The position numbers and the translations under genes were made by a program. From Cordilura impudica (taxonomy: Eukaryota > Arthropoda > Insecta > Diptera > Scathophagidae), in contig OY821517.1 in assembly GCA_963682025.1 (NCBI GenBank), positions 26,269,620 to 26,333,619 on the forward strand: 64,000 nucleotides of DNA, read 5' to 3'. Shown here one piece after another: positions 21,782 through 33,840 of the stretch. How positions within the stretch are numbered: the first letter of the stretch is position 1; every line of letters starts with the position of its first letter. The notes below the pieces were generated by a model. The model saw only the letters and a program-made list of their open reading frames with translations, was not told where the DNA came from and did no database searches.

Positions 21782-22237
21782 ATGGAACTATGAAAGGTCC
21801 TACAAAAATTGATCATTTTTACAAAAAACTTATAAAATTTTTTAGATAATTCTAAACTAATTTTAATTTTATATTTCTTTTAAATTTTATTAATTGTAAA
21901 TATAAGGGACAAATATTTGTTAAAAAGGATTTATTTTTGTGTTGAGATTTTTAGAATAAAAGACTGTTTATTTATTATTCATCCGACGTTTCGTTGGAGA
22001 TTCCCAACATCCTCAGGGATAATTTTATTAATCTGGCAACGTTATGAGAAATTACAATAAAAGAACCATAAGTTAATAACAAACTTCAAAAATACATAAT
22101 ACATTTTTATAGAAACATTTTACTCACATATAGTGTTTTTTTTTTTTGTCAAATTTAATACATTTAATAAACAATATATTCTGTTTTACATACACAACAT
22201 AAAACATACACAACATAAAATTATTTTTGTGTTTTAT
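21782..22237. other. Spacer, nothing recognised
   Basis: Contains 'catccgacgtttcgttggag' near 21980, a phrase of the type seen near polymerase-derived repeats, but no gene or clear repeat boundary. Confidence 0.3.
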
Positions 22238-22325
22238 TTTTGTACCCTCCACAACTATGTGGTAAGGTTTAGAGTTTGGGCTGATGTTTATAACTACCAA
22301 TAATACATGACCCAGACCCATCTTT
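22238..22325 (-). repeat. Fragment of Helentron-like family 1
   Basis: 'taccctccacaactatgtgg' followed by 'ataactaccaataatacatg' and 'acccatctttta', the terminal 90 bp of the family. Confidence 0.5.
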
Positions 22326-22339
22326 TAGTTTGCCTACTC

Positions 22340-23420
22340 ACGAATCGCCTTCTAAATTCCTCGACCACTCTCCCCGAGGAACTACCTGTAGGTATCACTT
22401 CGAGGGACTGGTTAGCTCTTTAAGGTAGTCCTTTATTTTGCTCTTATTATTTTTAAGCATAATCTTTTCTATGTTTAGTTCTGATTAATAGTGGTTATAA
22501 AGTTACAAACCGAATTCCTTTTTCCTCTAATGCTCTACATTTTGACCAATCTCAGTGTTTACGATGCTTCTGTGTTCCTCAAATATGGGACAATTAAAGA
22601 CAAAATGTTCAACATATTCCTGTATTTCTGGGCATCTTGATCAAAAGATGAATTGTCATGTCGGTACTTAAATAGGTAGCTTCTGAACCCTCAGTGACCG
22701 GTTAAAAATTGAGTCCAGTTATAATTAATTTCGCCGTGCTTCCAGTCTATCTATCCCTTTCTAATATATGGTATTAGTTTAAAAGTTCACCTACTTTTGG
22801 GTGTGTTTTCCCACCTTCTGAGCCCTGTGAGACACCTGCTGAGATTTGGTATGAATTCATTCCTACCACCGGTTTCTTACCAAAGAGTCCTGTGTGTAAA
22901 ATAGCTTTCTATAATTTTTAAAGGATAGGTTGCCACATTCAACTTCCGCAGAGAAAGTATTTCGTAATTCCAACCAGCACCATCAAGTGCATTTTATATG
23001 TCATATGCTTTTCTTTCCATAGCTACTTTCTCTATGTATTTCACCTTGTTAATTGCATCGGGCTATTCTTAAATCATATTGTCTTTCTGATAGTCCTCAA
23101 ACACTTTCTGCAGTAAGAAGAAGTCTATTATATATAATACTTTCTAATACGTTTCAGATAGTATCTAGTAAGCAAATCGGTCGGTAGGAGGTTTAGTTTT
23201 GGAATTAGAACAAGCTTGTGTTTCTTCTAGGAATGTAGAAATACACCATTTTCTAGACACTTGTTAAGTTCCACTGGAAAGAGGTGGGGTCAGGTCCTTA
23301 ACGCCATCTTCATTTAAAGCCCGCGGTTTTAATATCGTTAATCTTTGAGCATATAGATATTATCTCGGTATCGGTATTACCGTACAAGGACGGATGTAGT
23401 TCGTGATAGTTATGTCCTTT
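22340..23420 (-). pseudogene. Jockey/R1-like reverse transcriptase debris
   Basis: On the minus strand a broken reverse-transcriptase start reads KTAGFK, then TSFQWNLT..V, then SYRPICLLDT across frames, the conserved entry block of I/jockey/R1-type RT. Further downstream on the same strand come INYNWTQFLTGHGG-like (LTGH.GFRSYL) and DQDAQKYRN, the C-terminal Cys-rich tail pattern. Many stops. Confidence 0.5.
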
Positions 23421-23486
23421 CGGAAAAAGAACTTTGACTATTTTACTACGTAGATGTGGGCATGCAACTTGAGGTAATTTGATTCC

Positions 23487-23880
23487 CTTAGGTTAGGTTA
23501 GGTTAGATGGGTTCCCCGTCCGAAAACGAGTATACTCGGAGGTCATATGGCCCGTTGTGATACCTTTTAGAAAGGTAGAGATAGGAAAAGAGATTAAAAA
23601 GTACAGATAGAATAGGCTCTTTTGTCCGCTATGCGTCCCTCCTGATTTCCGTACTCCACCGGTAGTTAGGTTTTCTGTTTCTTGTCTGCTTTCTTCTGGA
23701 CACTGCAACATCGCATGCTTTTGGGTGGGACCCGATTAGCTGGTCCGTCATTTTGGTAGTTGATTCGCTGGTAATTGCGTATTCAGCGAGCACTTCCATG
23801 AAGGTGTCCTGGTCGAATTTTTCCTTTGACCATCCATTAGTATTTGATGTAATTTTAGTATTCGCTTTCCTATCCACTTT
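23487..23880 (-). pseudogene. R1/LOA-like non-LTR fragment with TTAGG-type tail
   Basis: The minus strand encodes FDQDTFMEVLAEYA, then KACDVAVSRRKQTRNRKPNYRW, close to the spacer between endonuclease and RT in R1/LOA elements, where 'PRR....RKPVYWW' is typical. A short CTAACC tail (plus strand 'ttaggttaggttaggttag' at 23488-23506) closes the fragment on its 3' side. The join of a 5' coding piece to a 3' tail implies an internal deletion. Confidence 0.5.
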
Positions 23881-24019
23881 AAATATAATAGTCGCTAAGC
23901 GCGGACTTACAAAATTAAGATCAACTACAGAGCAAAGCTCTCCTCTTCAGAATGTTTGCACGTATTACCGGTATTACAAAGAATCAGATCGAGTTGGGAA
24001 ATGCCTCTGGAAGGGAGCG

Positions 24020-24500
24020 TCCCCTTATATTGTCTGTCGGTCTGTCTCTCTGTCTGTCTGCATCTCTATCTGCCTGTCCATCTATCTGTGTGTCCACTTA
24101 AACCTTGTAACCAAACTACAGGTCGCAAATTTAAAAATTTTTTGATTAAATTTGGTCGGCCATACGATAATCGCTTTTGAAATTGGTGAAAATTCTCATA
24201 CAAACGACTTCTATGAGATCGATCGAAATTGCCGTTAGATCCAAATTATCATATAAATTTGGCCTGTGTGTGTGGGTGTGTTTATTAGTACAAAAATATA
24301 CCGATCTTGGTCATAGCCTTTATATAAAGCTTATTCCCGAGCTTCACTTAAACATATCAAAAAAGCAAAAATATTGCGCAGATTTCCCTTAAATTTGGAT
24401 TATACATGTTTTTGCTAAAAAAAATAAGTGAATATCAAATATGGTTATGATCGCCTCGTTTTTTTTTACCTAATCCACATATAAAAATAGCATCCGCTAT
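24020..24500 (-). repeat. Decayed Helentron-like repeat, family 1
   Basis: GTCT/GTCC-rich start at 24033-24095, then 'aaactacaggtcgcaaattt', 'tagatccaaattatcatata' and 'gcttcacttaaacatatcaa', in the inverted family order. Confidence 0.6.
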
Positions 24501-24519
24501 AAGGCTGCTTCCCGATATT

Positions 24520-25010
24520 CTTTATCAATTTTGTTCACTCCGAAGGAGTTATACAGTTCCAACTTTCCTGGATGAGGTCTTTTAAAACGCTAGGATTAGG
24601 CGTTGTAGGTCATTTCATGAGAGCCCACATGATTTTAATTGGGTTGGGCTCCGGGTTAGATGATGGCCGATCTAGAACATCAATTACATTTTAAATGAGC
24701 CATTTTTTCTTGTTTCTCTGTATGAGAAGATGCACCATTATGTTGGAAAACATATTCACCACAGTCGGTTAACTTTGGTACTGATGGAATGAGTTTTTCT
24801 TGCAATATCTTAATATATTTTTCCGCATTTACGGTTCCATTAATGAAGTGAAGCTGACCGACACCCTTTGCATCTCCACACCATAAGGCTAGCTGAAAAC
24901 AGAACAGTGCGCTTTCAGGAAATATTTTTGAATTTCAAACAATATCCTATATATTTTATTTGCTGACGCGTCCATTCACGTTTCATAATTTTTTCAAATT
25001 GTTTCAGACC
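24520..25010 (-). pseudogene. Tc1-like transposase remnant
   Basis: Minus-strand frames read LALWCGDAKGVGQLHFINGT, VNAEKYIKILQEKLIPSVPK and CGEYVFQHNGASSHT (catalytic D changed to N). The PIENLW region appears as PGAQPN..NHVGSHE. This is a Tc1/mariner-superfamily element of another subfamily. No TIRs recognised. Confidence 0.65.
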
Positions 25011-25084
25011 AATTTGATGCTACACTGTATGTCTGAATGATATTTTTATATATAAGAAAGCTTCATATTAATCGATAATTGCAA

Positions 25085-25196
25085 CCTCATCCATCATATT
25101 CCCCACCCCCTATTATTATTTGGAAGGAATAAAAAAGTTGGAGAAACGTTTGACGAAGTGTATTGAGCTAGAAGGAGACTATGTTGAGAAAAAATT
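25085..25196 (+). pseudogene. Mariner transposase C-terminal scrap
   Basis: Reads GIKKLEKRLTKCIELEGDYV followed by EK, the usual last residues of DD34D mariner transposases. Only this end is left. Confidence 0.55.
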
Positions 25197-25199
25197 ATT

Positions 25200-25472
25200 G
25201 CTGTGTGTTTTGTTAGAACACACAACGTCTTTATTGTTTCAAGTTAAATTATAGAGTAAAGTTTAAACTTAAATTACCCTAATTAATAACCGCAGGTTTT
25301 TGCTTAGTTTCAATATCACACCACCTTTATCGACTGGCTCGTGTACGTCGCAGAAGTTATGTCAGCATGTGAATAAGCTGCGTTGCGGAATGTGTCAAAT
25401 ATCGCTTCGTCAGCTTTGTGAACGTGTGAATTTTTTTTATTTTTGTTATTTTGAATGTTTCTCGTGTTAACT
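25200..25472 (-). repeat. Probable 3' LTR of the gypsy-like element
   Basis: Begins (minus) AGTTAACACGAG directly after a gaggagggaggag purine tract. It holds an AATAAA-like signal (aacaataaagacgttg) near the far end. The left boundary is estimated; no second LTR was found for comparison. Confidence 0.5.
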
Positions 25473-25514
25473 CCTCCCTCCTCAAATGCAATCGTCCGAT
25501 TGCCTAGAACGTAT

Positions 25515-28230
25515 CACAGTGGCGCCATTTGAGTTTTTTCGTTGCAAAAATCATATCTTTTGAACCGAATAACATAATTGAACAGTTAAACAGCGTATGA
25601 TAGATAACTGTTCAGCCTATGAAATGAGCGTTTGGAAAGGGTGCTACGCTTTGTAGGGGCCTACTTATGGGTTATCAAAGTTAAAATTTGTAGAAAAATC
25701 AATTTTATGGTAATTAAAAAAAATTATTTTTACATTTTTAGATTGTTTTTATTTTTTTTTTTTTTTTCTTTAAAGTTTTATGTTTTAAATTATTACCCAA
25801 CAAATTAAAAAAAAATTACTTCTTTTTTAAATTTATTTTTTCAATTTTCTGTAAAATATTCATCACAATTCGTAAGAGAAAGTATATCTAAAAAACTAAT
25901 CATTTCTAAACTATAATTATTTTCTAACTCTATTCGTGACTTCACATGCCGCAGGGAAGAAATAAATGGATCGGAAGATGCTGCCAACATGTTGAAGAGG
26001 TCCTCATTTTGCCTTACCCTTGATGCTTTGAATGTGTTCTGCAATCTATATTTTTTATAAAATTTGTTAAGAGACTCCTGTGCTTCTTCAGAAAGCTCTC
26101 CAATTGGCAAAGACTGGTACTCAATTATATCTTTGCCATGCGCCAATATTTTATGGACGGTCGGGGTCAACTTCTTCTGTGGATACATTTCTGCTAAAAG
26201 AGATGCAGTTTTCGATGCATATTCTCCATATTTTGTAGAATTGACATTTTCTTTGCAGTTTAAAACATTCAAGATCGTTCCCAATCTTTTCACGATTTGA
26301 TTGTCAATTCCAGTGATTCTAGTTACTGCCTCATCATTTTCAAAAAATCTCCTAGAAGTGTTTCCATCGTTTGAGTTACCGTATCCGTGCTTGGTACAGT
26401 CTACTTTTAGTCCAACTTGTTTAAAAAAGGCATCCTGTATTTGCTTCTTTCTGATCTTTTCCTTATCCTTTTTTCGATGCATCGAACTTTTCCTCCTCTT
26501 GTGGTAGGGTATACGTCAGTTTTAGCAAGAACTCCATACACCTTATCCTTGCGTGCAATGGTGACATTCCATATTCGTAATTCTCCTCGTTTGTAGAATC
26601 GTTTAAATTACCAAAGTTCTTCTGACTCTTTTTGCAAATCGGGCATGACAATGTTGAGGTTGTTCCTGTCAGTTCGTTTACGACTTTTGTAAGTCCATAA
26701 ACAAGGCCAAGGCTTCTTCGGAACCATACTTTTTAATGTGTGCGTTTGTGGGCGTGGGAATGCTTTCCTTAATCCTTTTTAGTCGCAGTGGGCTTGAATC
26801 AGCAACAGATTTTGTAATCTGCGACCTAACTCTTTCACTATCCTTTGCATATTTAGTAGACAGCGCATCCGATAAATACTTCGTGGTCAAGTCATTGGTG
26901 GCATCGGCAAGTTTCCTCTTTCTTGTGAAAATTTAACACTCCTCAATACTCTTTTTGGCCTTCCTTTTGCTCCTCTGGTTGATGTGGTGGGTTTATCTAC
27001 TGCCAATATATCCAGGATAGTGTCTTCATTAAGCCAGTCCTCGTATTTGGAGTTGAAGTTCTGAATGGTTCGATTAGATTTCACCCATTTTGCCTTAATA
27101 TTTGCATATATCAGATAAAAATTATTTTTTATAATTTCGCTTCTCTCAATATTTCCGTTTAAGCTATCAAGTTCTTCTAAAGCAGCTTCCGTGAAAAACT
27201 TTGGTGTGGTTGACCTTCTAAACAGTTCAAATAATTTTAAGTTGTTTAACGCCATGGTTTCAGTACTTGTTGCGTCAACTTTCAGTCGTAGACTAATCCA
27301 GGCATTATGCTTATTTTGTAATATATAGGCTTATGCTACTATGCCTAAAAATTTACCTGTTCCCAGCATACATATGGATTCAGGCTGAATTATGCAATTT
27401 TGATATTATGCTCGTGTCTAAATAAGATTTGTGCCTACCTGGAGAGACCATAAGTCAATATTGTTCTTGACCATTTGTACTCCAAAGTAATTTTTAAGTG
27501 AGGTGCGTACCTGCGAATTTCAATGAGTAGTTTTTTGTGCATCCTGTGTCTGTAATAGAATAATTGGAGTAGACTTTGGCAGAGGCTCACAGGTAGACAA
27601 TCGACTTAAAATGAAAAATTTAAACTATTAGATCAAACTACTGTCAGTCAAAAGATGTAAGGGATGCACGCCATACAATTTCTGCAACCATGTCTTTTTA
27701 ACCTTTTTTACCTCTAGAAGCCAAACGGGCACGTACGGGCAGATAAAACCTTTTGAATTATGTAAAGAAATAATCAAAGAACATGTTTTGCAAATATGGC
27801 AAATATAGAAAAATATAGATTTTTTTTATTTTCCGTCAAAGTTGAAAAATAGTGAAAAAACGGATAGTTTTTAAATAGTGATTTACCAGGTGAAACACAA
27901 AGAAAACAGTTAATTTTTTTTTTATCATTATACATTTAATAAATACATCAATCAATACAAACAAAAACTAAGGCGATTTGTTACCTATTTTTCGTGATAT
28001 TACACCTGAAATCGCAACAAATTGACTAAAAATTGTGTGTTTTTTTGAAAACCGAAAGTCGGTCAACTTTGAACGGTTATATCTTCTAAACTAAAAATGT
28101 AATATTATTAAGAGTGGCATATTTGAAATCGTTGAAAAGTTTCCCATAACATGGGTTTATTCAAAACTTCGTCGGCGCACATGAAAATTTTGATTTTTGC
28201 AACCTCGTTTGCTCTACGGGCGCCATTGTT
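25515..28230 (-). mobile_element. Transib transposon copy 1, nested in LTR element
   Basis: The left end is CACAGTGGCGCC (heptamer CACAGTG) at 25515. The right end at 28230 is the same TIR with two changes in its heptamer. Flanks cgtat (25510-25514) and ggtat (28231-28235) match 4 of 5, fitting the 5-bp Transib target duplication with one mutation. Sub-terminal DNA is about 95% like that of 46455-48536 in opposite orientation. The coding region is deleted internally. Confidence 0.85.
25841..27255 (-). pseudogene. Transib (RAG1-like) transposase, internally deleted
   Basis: N-terminal part (27255-26887): MALNNLKLFELFRRS..., then GAKGRPKRVLRS; next block (26890-26683) ...TKYAKDSERVRS. The frame then jumps to a C-terminal part: zinc-finger CPICKKSQK, SPLHARIRCMEFLL (26651-26463), then GYGNSNDGNTSRRFF, TPTVHKILAHGKDII and LPIGELSEEAQESLNKFYKK. 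The last block aligns with RAG1 around its catalytic Glu. The region carrying the two catalytic Asp (the DGSTGQS..YKQ block) is missing, so this copy cannot encode a working enzyme. Two frame changes are also needed. Identification rests on family motifs and on the TIR/5-bp duplication. Confidence 0.8.
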
Positions 28231-28360
28231 GGTATGTAAGTCGTAAATGCTTGGTTTTTTTCTCAGGTTTCCTCTCTGTGTCTTGTACCTTTTCTACTTG
28301 TTCTAGTGAAATTGTTTCTGTTTCTGCCCTCTTTTTTCTGTTTTAATATATTCTTTGTTG

Positions 28361-29620
28361 TTAACCAATAGTGATGACTAGGGCCGAAATTATGGTTATT
28401 GTACTCGATGTTATCAGCAGGTTATTCTTGGTTTCTAGTAGTTCCAATCTTTCAAAATTTTCCATACTGATCTTATGGAGTCTCTCTAGGGATAGGACCT
28501 CTTCTGTTTTTGCGTTTACTGCTTTTGGTTGTAGAAAGGCTGGGAGAGGTTTGCTGCCGCTTACTTCTTTGGAGAAATATTCTCGATCAGTGTTTATTAT
28601 TGTTGTATTGTAATATTTAAGTAGGTAAGTTCCATTTAAATTTATTTCTTCATTGTTAACCTTGATTTTGGCGTTATATTGATTTAATAATAGAATATCA
28701 CTTCCGATTCCCTCTACGATGCATATGTGTTCGTTGTTTATCTGGGTACAGTTCCCTATCATGTTCTTAAATAGGTTTATTATACAATAATCATCTCTTC
28801 ATTTTATTAATTATCTCTATTACATATGGTTAGATCATTATAGTTTTTGCATTTATCTTTAATAGCAAAAAAAAAAACACATTATTTCAATTCAAAATTT
28901 TATCAAATTCAATTTTATCTATTAAATGACCAATTTTTACTGGTTTTGCTAAATACATTTTGCAGATATTATTTTGAGTGTTTGGAATACTTAAAATGTA
29001 CAGAATTTCTCTATTATTTTTAAATTTCCGAATGACAATAACTCTACATTAAATAATGGTATATAATTAGTCAGAACATCATTAAGTACCTCGATTTTGG
29101 ATTTTGATAAAAAAAAATTAATTTACAATATTAACGTTCGCCCATTGGATGCATATTCAATGTTCTGTAATTCTTTTTCTATCAAAATCAATTTGTGTTC
29201 TAATTTACTTGCTAACTCGTTATTCCAATTTTCCCTTTTTACTTTTAATATTTCATTAGTAATATTCGATATTTCCTGTATTCTGTCAATAGTCAGTTCA
29301 TTTCTTACCATTTGACTATTATTATTTTCTAAAAGATTTCCGATCTTTTGATTAAGGATTTCCCAGTCGTGACTGTCTGGAGTTCCGGCAATCCATTTCC
29401 ATGCACTTCCTATAAAATCTATTGAACTCTTCTTTCTACCGGGACATAGGCGTTTAAGAAGTCCTTTTATATCAACGACTTGTTGCGTTAAAAACGGACG
29501 GATGGGATATTTAAATGTAATGTTCGTATTCAAAATTTTATCAAGTTCTTCTGATAAGGCTTGGTATTGTTCGAGATTGATTGAGTGTATAACTTTAAAT
29601 GTGTCTCCTTGCGATACCAT
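28361..29620 (-). pseudogene. Env-like gene of the gypsy-type element
   Basis: Two minus-strand frames (29620-29123 and 28762-28361), with a broken stretch between them. The first contains a heptad-like region and a cleavage-type basic motif (CPGRKKSS), after which an FIGSAWKWIAG block resembles the fusion-peptide region of insect errantivirus Env. The second ends in a hydrophobic stretch (IISALVITI) likely to be the start of the membrane anchor. Usual Env length is about 450-500 aa; this one is interrupted. It is an old genomic copy. Confidence 0.6.
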
Positions 29621-29731
29621 TCTGATTGGTAATCAATCAAGAGTTGGAGTAGTCTAGAATATTGAAATCTGCTAACGCGCTGTTTATTAATAATCTGTAA
29701 AAAAATAAAATAAAAGTAAATAAATATTTCG

Positions 29732-32246
29732 TCAATTTCTCATATGACCTTTGTGGATAACACGGCCGCTTTCGGTAACTACGTTTGTTCCTCGATTTTC
29801 CCTAACAATCTCTTCTTTAAACCGATTACTCAGCTTTGTACCCAATCTTTTATTAGTTTCTACGTAAATCAACTGGCCGGGCACATATTCTTCTGTAGGT
29901 TTTTTATTTTTGTTGTGATAACATAAGTTTTTTTCCTGTTTTCGTTTCAGTCTCTCAACGTTGGATAGTCTTGTTGTCTCATAGTCATAGTCATAGTCTT
30001 GTTGTCTCATAGTCATAGTCATAGTCTTGTTGTCTCATAGTCATACTCATAGTCTTGTTGTCTCATAGTCTTGGAGAAAAATCAATTGTTCGACCAAAAT
30101 ACAACTCAACTGGTTTCTTATTAGTCGTCGAATAGAACGAGTGATTATATTCATTCAACGAGCTTTCTAGCAATTCTTCAAAATCTCTGGATGTTCCATA
30201 ATTTTTCAGGCATCTCATAATTTCCGCTAACGTGGAGTGGAATCTTTCTCTTTGACCATTTATTTCGCTCTTGTATGATGGAGTGGTAAATACTTCAATT
30301 TTTAGATCATCTTTCATCATGAATTGTATAGATGCGGGGTTTTGGCACTCCATATGAAAACGAAATTTCTCTATGTTGTTTTCGAACATGTTCTATAGAT
30401 CTTCCGTTTAATCATTTTACTTTGGCGTACTTAGAAAATTTATCAATTTATCAATTGATGTTCTATCAGTCGAGAAAATGTCGATATGGACAATATGCCC
30501 TGGATATGTTGGTATGGGAGTTTCGAGTAATTCTGGGTTATTTGGGTGTCTCTCATATTTACCTGACATACCAGGGAAATAATATTTTTCCAACATTTGC
30601 TTTTTATTTTCTCTATATTACGATGAGCTCTATTGCGTGTTTACGTTATCAGATTTTCTTGATCGTTTTCAGACGTTATGTCTTCAACGGTCGACTGTGC
30701 AAAGTGGCATTTGTAATTTGCGAAATTATTGGGATAAAATAATTGGATTTTTCCCATTATTATTATTCAGGGGTTTTATTCCGTTAATGACAGAGGGGTT
30801 CAGATATTTTCTTAGAATGTTCACTAGGATTTGTTTGTCGTATTGGGGTTCTTTAATAATGTGTCTATGTACTCCGGGAAACACATTTGAAATTGGTACG
30901 ATGATGTGTTGTCTACATTTATAAACAACTGATTTTTGAAGACGTTGGAATTGGAATTCCTACGCTATGTATTCTACGCTGTGTATTAAATGTTCTAACG
31001 CACTTTCCGCGCTGTCTTCAGTGGGGATCAAAGAGTTTATGTGATCATTTATATTATTTAATCCTATAGGGGCTCTGGATAGAGCATCAGCAACTACATT
31101 TGTTCGTCCAGGTTTATACTTCAACTCGTAGTTATACTCTTCCAAAATACATTACCACCTTTTCATTTTTGAGTTATTATTATTATTGCTGAGGGCGTAT
31201 GTCAAGGGCTGATGATCCGTATAGATCACCACTTTCTTTGAACCACACAAATAATTTCTTAGAGAGTTCAGTGCCCATATAATGGCTAACATCTCTCTTT
31301 CATTAGTTGCGTAATTCTCCTCTGTTTTGTTCAATGTTCTGGAAATAGATGCAATTGGGTTTTCTTCTTGATTTAACACCGCACCAATTGCAAAGTTGGA
31401 AGTATCTGTAGCCAATTGAAAATCTTTCTCAAAATTGGGATATGATAACAAAACTTCACGCGAAGCCAATGCGTTTTTCAATTGATCGAATGCATTCATA
31501 GATGAATTATCCAATTCTATTTTCGTATGGCTTGATATAGATTTTGAAATTCGTCCGTCCGATCCTCTCAGAAGCCCTGTCAATGGTTTTGCAATATCTG
31601 TATAACCAAAAAAATTTCAAAATCGAATCGACCTTTTTGGGATATGTCATTATACCTTCTTTTGATACCACAAAGCCTAAGAATTCGCTCATGTTTAAAA
31701 AATTCGCATTTGTCTAGTTGAACTTTCATATTAGCTAATTCTAGTGCCCAGATGAGATTTCTCGTCCTTACTGAAAATTCTGATGTCGTCCACATATACG
31801 TAACATATCTTCTCAATAAATTCTCTCAATATATCGTCGAGTACTCTTTGAAATATTGATGGAGCATTTTCCAGCCCAAACCGTAACCTCTTATATTCAT
31901 ATTTTCCGTTGTTTACTGAAAAAGCTGTTTTTCCCCTATCCTCTTCTCTTAATGTTATCTGATGAAAACTACTCTTAAGATCTAACACCGTAAAGTATTG
32001 ATTCCCACCTAAGTTGGATAGAACGTCATTAATTTCTGGAATAGGGTACCTATCGGCCACAGTTACTGCGTTTAATCGTCTAAAATCGACAACTAGTCTG
32101 TATTTTTTCAAGATCCATATGGGTGAATTATATGGAGACCGTGATGGTCTTATAATGCCATCACAAAGGAGACGATCGATTTCTTTTTCTACGATATCTC
32201 TTAAGGCCATTGGGTAAGGGTAACTTCTAGCGTAATTTGGTGACAT
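29732..32246 (-). pseudogene. Pol: RT, RNase H and integrase of the gypsy-like element
   Basis: RT (32246-31731) has RLVVDFRRLNAVT, FTVLDLKSSFHQI and YVDDIRIFS. A frame change follows near 31700. RNase H (31583-31152) has FAIGAVLNQEENPIA, NEREMLAIIWAL and YTDHQPLTYAL. The tether (31145-30960) has KPGRTNVVADALSRAP. The integrase zinc region and core, broken at 30930-30390, show YYFPGM and HIVHIDIFSTD. The rest of the core (30389-30063) includes SEINGQRERFHST. The C-terminal end (30022-29732) has QLIYVETNKR. Multiple frameshifts mean it is dead. Confidence 0.8.
29964..30071. repeat. Minisatellite inside the integrase end of pol
   Basis: The phrase tagtcttgttgtctcatagt repeats three to four times, with 'catagtcatag' units between copies. 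In the pol frame it adds DYDYETTRQQ-like residues. Expansion is local to this copy. Confidence 0.75.
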
Positions 32247-32549
32247 ATTCTATGTGCGGATGTCACCAATTACTGTAGTCGTATATGTCAACTTCTCATC
32301 AGGGTCTGCAAAAAGGCAACGATGTTGTTTTACGAGATTCTCTAATGACACCTTTTGGTGATTGGGTAGGTGTTGTATTCTTAATTCGAGGTTATTTACG
32401 TTTTGTGGCAAACGTTGTTTAATAGGAATTTTTTTACCTCCTCTAATTGTGAAGTAGTTTTCTGCTGTATGAATGACTGCTGAAATTTCTTTTAAACTGT
32501 CGTTCCCTAAAATTCCATCAAACGAGACTGATCAACAACAATTAGTCTA

Positions 32550-33815
32550 AAAATTTATGGCAAGTTGGATATCGCTCGGGTGGTTCTCTTGGGTTTCATT
32601 GGTTATAAAATCTTCTGGTAGTAGTTCGAAATATTCTTTGGAGTATCCATACGCTTCCTCTGGTTCGTCAAATTCATTTCTTTCGTATGAATTATTATTG
32701 CCCTTTTGTGAATTATTGTCCGGCCAATATTCGGTATTTAAATGAAAATTTCTTTGTATCTTATTCATGGGAGCTTGAATTGAGTTTTCTGCTAGTCTCT
32801 TAAATGGCAGAATACCTTGGGGTATTACTTGCATAGAACGGTCTATGTCCATTGGTTCTGGTTTTTGTTGAATGCTGTAGTAGTTCTGCCGTTGTCCTTG
32901 ATATTGAGAACGTTCGCAACTTCTTTGGACATTTAATGGGATTTTTTGTAGTTATTTTGGTAATTTTGACCACTGTAATATTGTCCATTTTGTAGATTCT
33001 GGTGGAATCCTGCCCCCTAATGAAACCTAAAATTTGGTAAGGTAGGTCTGTTATTACCCACTCCACCAATTTGAGCTAATTCAGGATAGAAGTTCGGACT
33101 GTACTGTGGTAAAGTTTGTCTAACGTTATCCTTGCGCGTTTCGCTTCTTGTTATGCGATTGTGAGCGTAATCACTAATAAAAGACATATTCCTTTTCCTT
33201 ATACATATTTGTCATAGTCCGGAGACTTCCCTCATTTAATTCTAAGCAAGAAACTTTGTCTAGGATCAAAGACAAGTGTTTGTACACACTTTGATAAAAT
33301 TCAGAGATTGATTTGCTTCCCTGACAAAGAGATGTCATTTGGTATTATAGAGTGCCTATGTCACGTTTGTCTGAGTAGTGCATCATCAGGCACTTTCTTA
33401 TCTTAATCCAATCCAATGGTATTCGATAGGATTCTAAAGCAATATCGGCATCACCGATGATTTTAGTACGAATTGTGTGCAATATTGCGTAATATCGCGT
33501 AGTTCCTTTCAAAGTTTGATTAAGTTCTAAGACTCTATCAACTGATTTTCTCCATGAATTGAATTCTCCTGGTTTCCCCGAGAATTCCTGCAAGGACCTA
33601 ATAACGTCCGGAACTTTATCTAATTCCTCTTATTTTGTAGTTATAGTACCTACTGGTTGATCTACTCCATCATCTGAGAAAATATCTTGAGAAGGGTTTA
33701 TTGTTCCTCTTATTAAGTCTCTAATCTGCTCCATTTGGACTTCATTCAATCCCGAAACTATATTAGCCGAAGGACTGGCCATGCTCAAGGACCGATCGTC
33801 TGGCATTTTTCTTTC
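32550..33815 (-). pseudogene. Gag region of the gypsy-like element
   Basis: Starts MPDDRSLSMASPSAN at about 33806. A stop or frame change near 33630 is followed by [21 protein letters not shown] (33593-33345), the typical 'G....F..W......L' gag pattern. The glutamine/asparagine-rich end at 33069-32547 is in other frames. The RT-proximal part may hold the protease, but no clear D(T/S)G was seen. Confidence 0.55.
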
Positions 33816-33840
33816 TTTTTTTGTTCTTATAGAGAAATTT

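Larger units (their letters stand above)
25200..33840 (-). mobile_element. Gypsy-like LTR retrotransposon with env (errantivirus type), broken
   Basis: In minus-strand order: gag (about 33815-32550), pol with protease region, RT, RNase H and integrase (32246-29735), env (29620 to about 28240), a polypurine tract (plus 25471-25484) and the start of a 3' LTR beginning AGTTAAC at about 25472. A Transib transposon (25515-28230) splits the space between env and the LTR. Gag, pol and env all have frameshifts or stops, so the copy is defective. A matching 5' LTR could not be found near 33.8-34.6 kb. The family is known to include enveloped endogenous retroviruses of flies. Confidence 0.75.

Noticed and set aside
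23487..23506. Interstitial telomere
   Set aside because: Only about three units, attached to a non-LTR fragment; flies do not use TTAGG telomeres.
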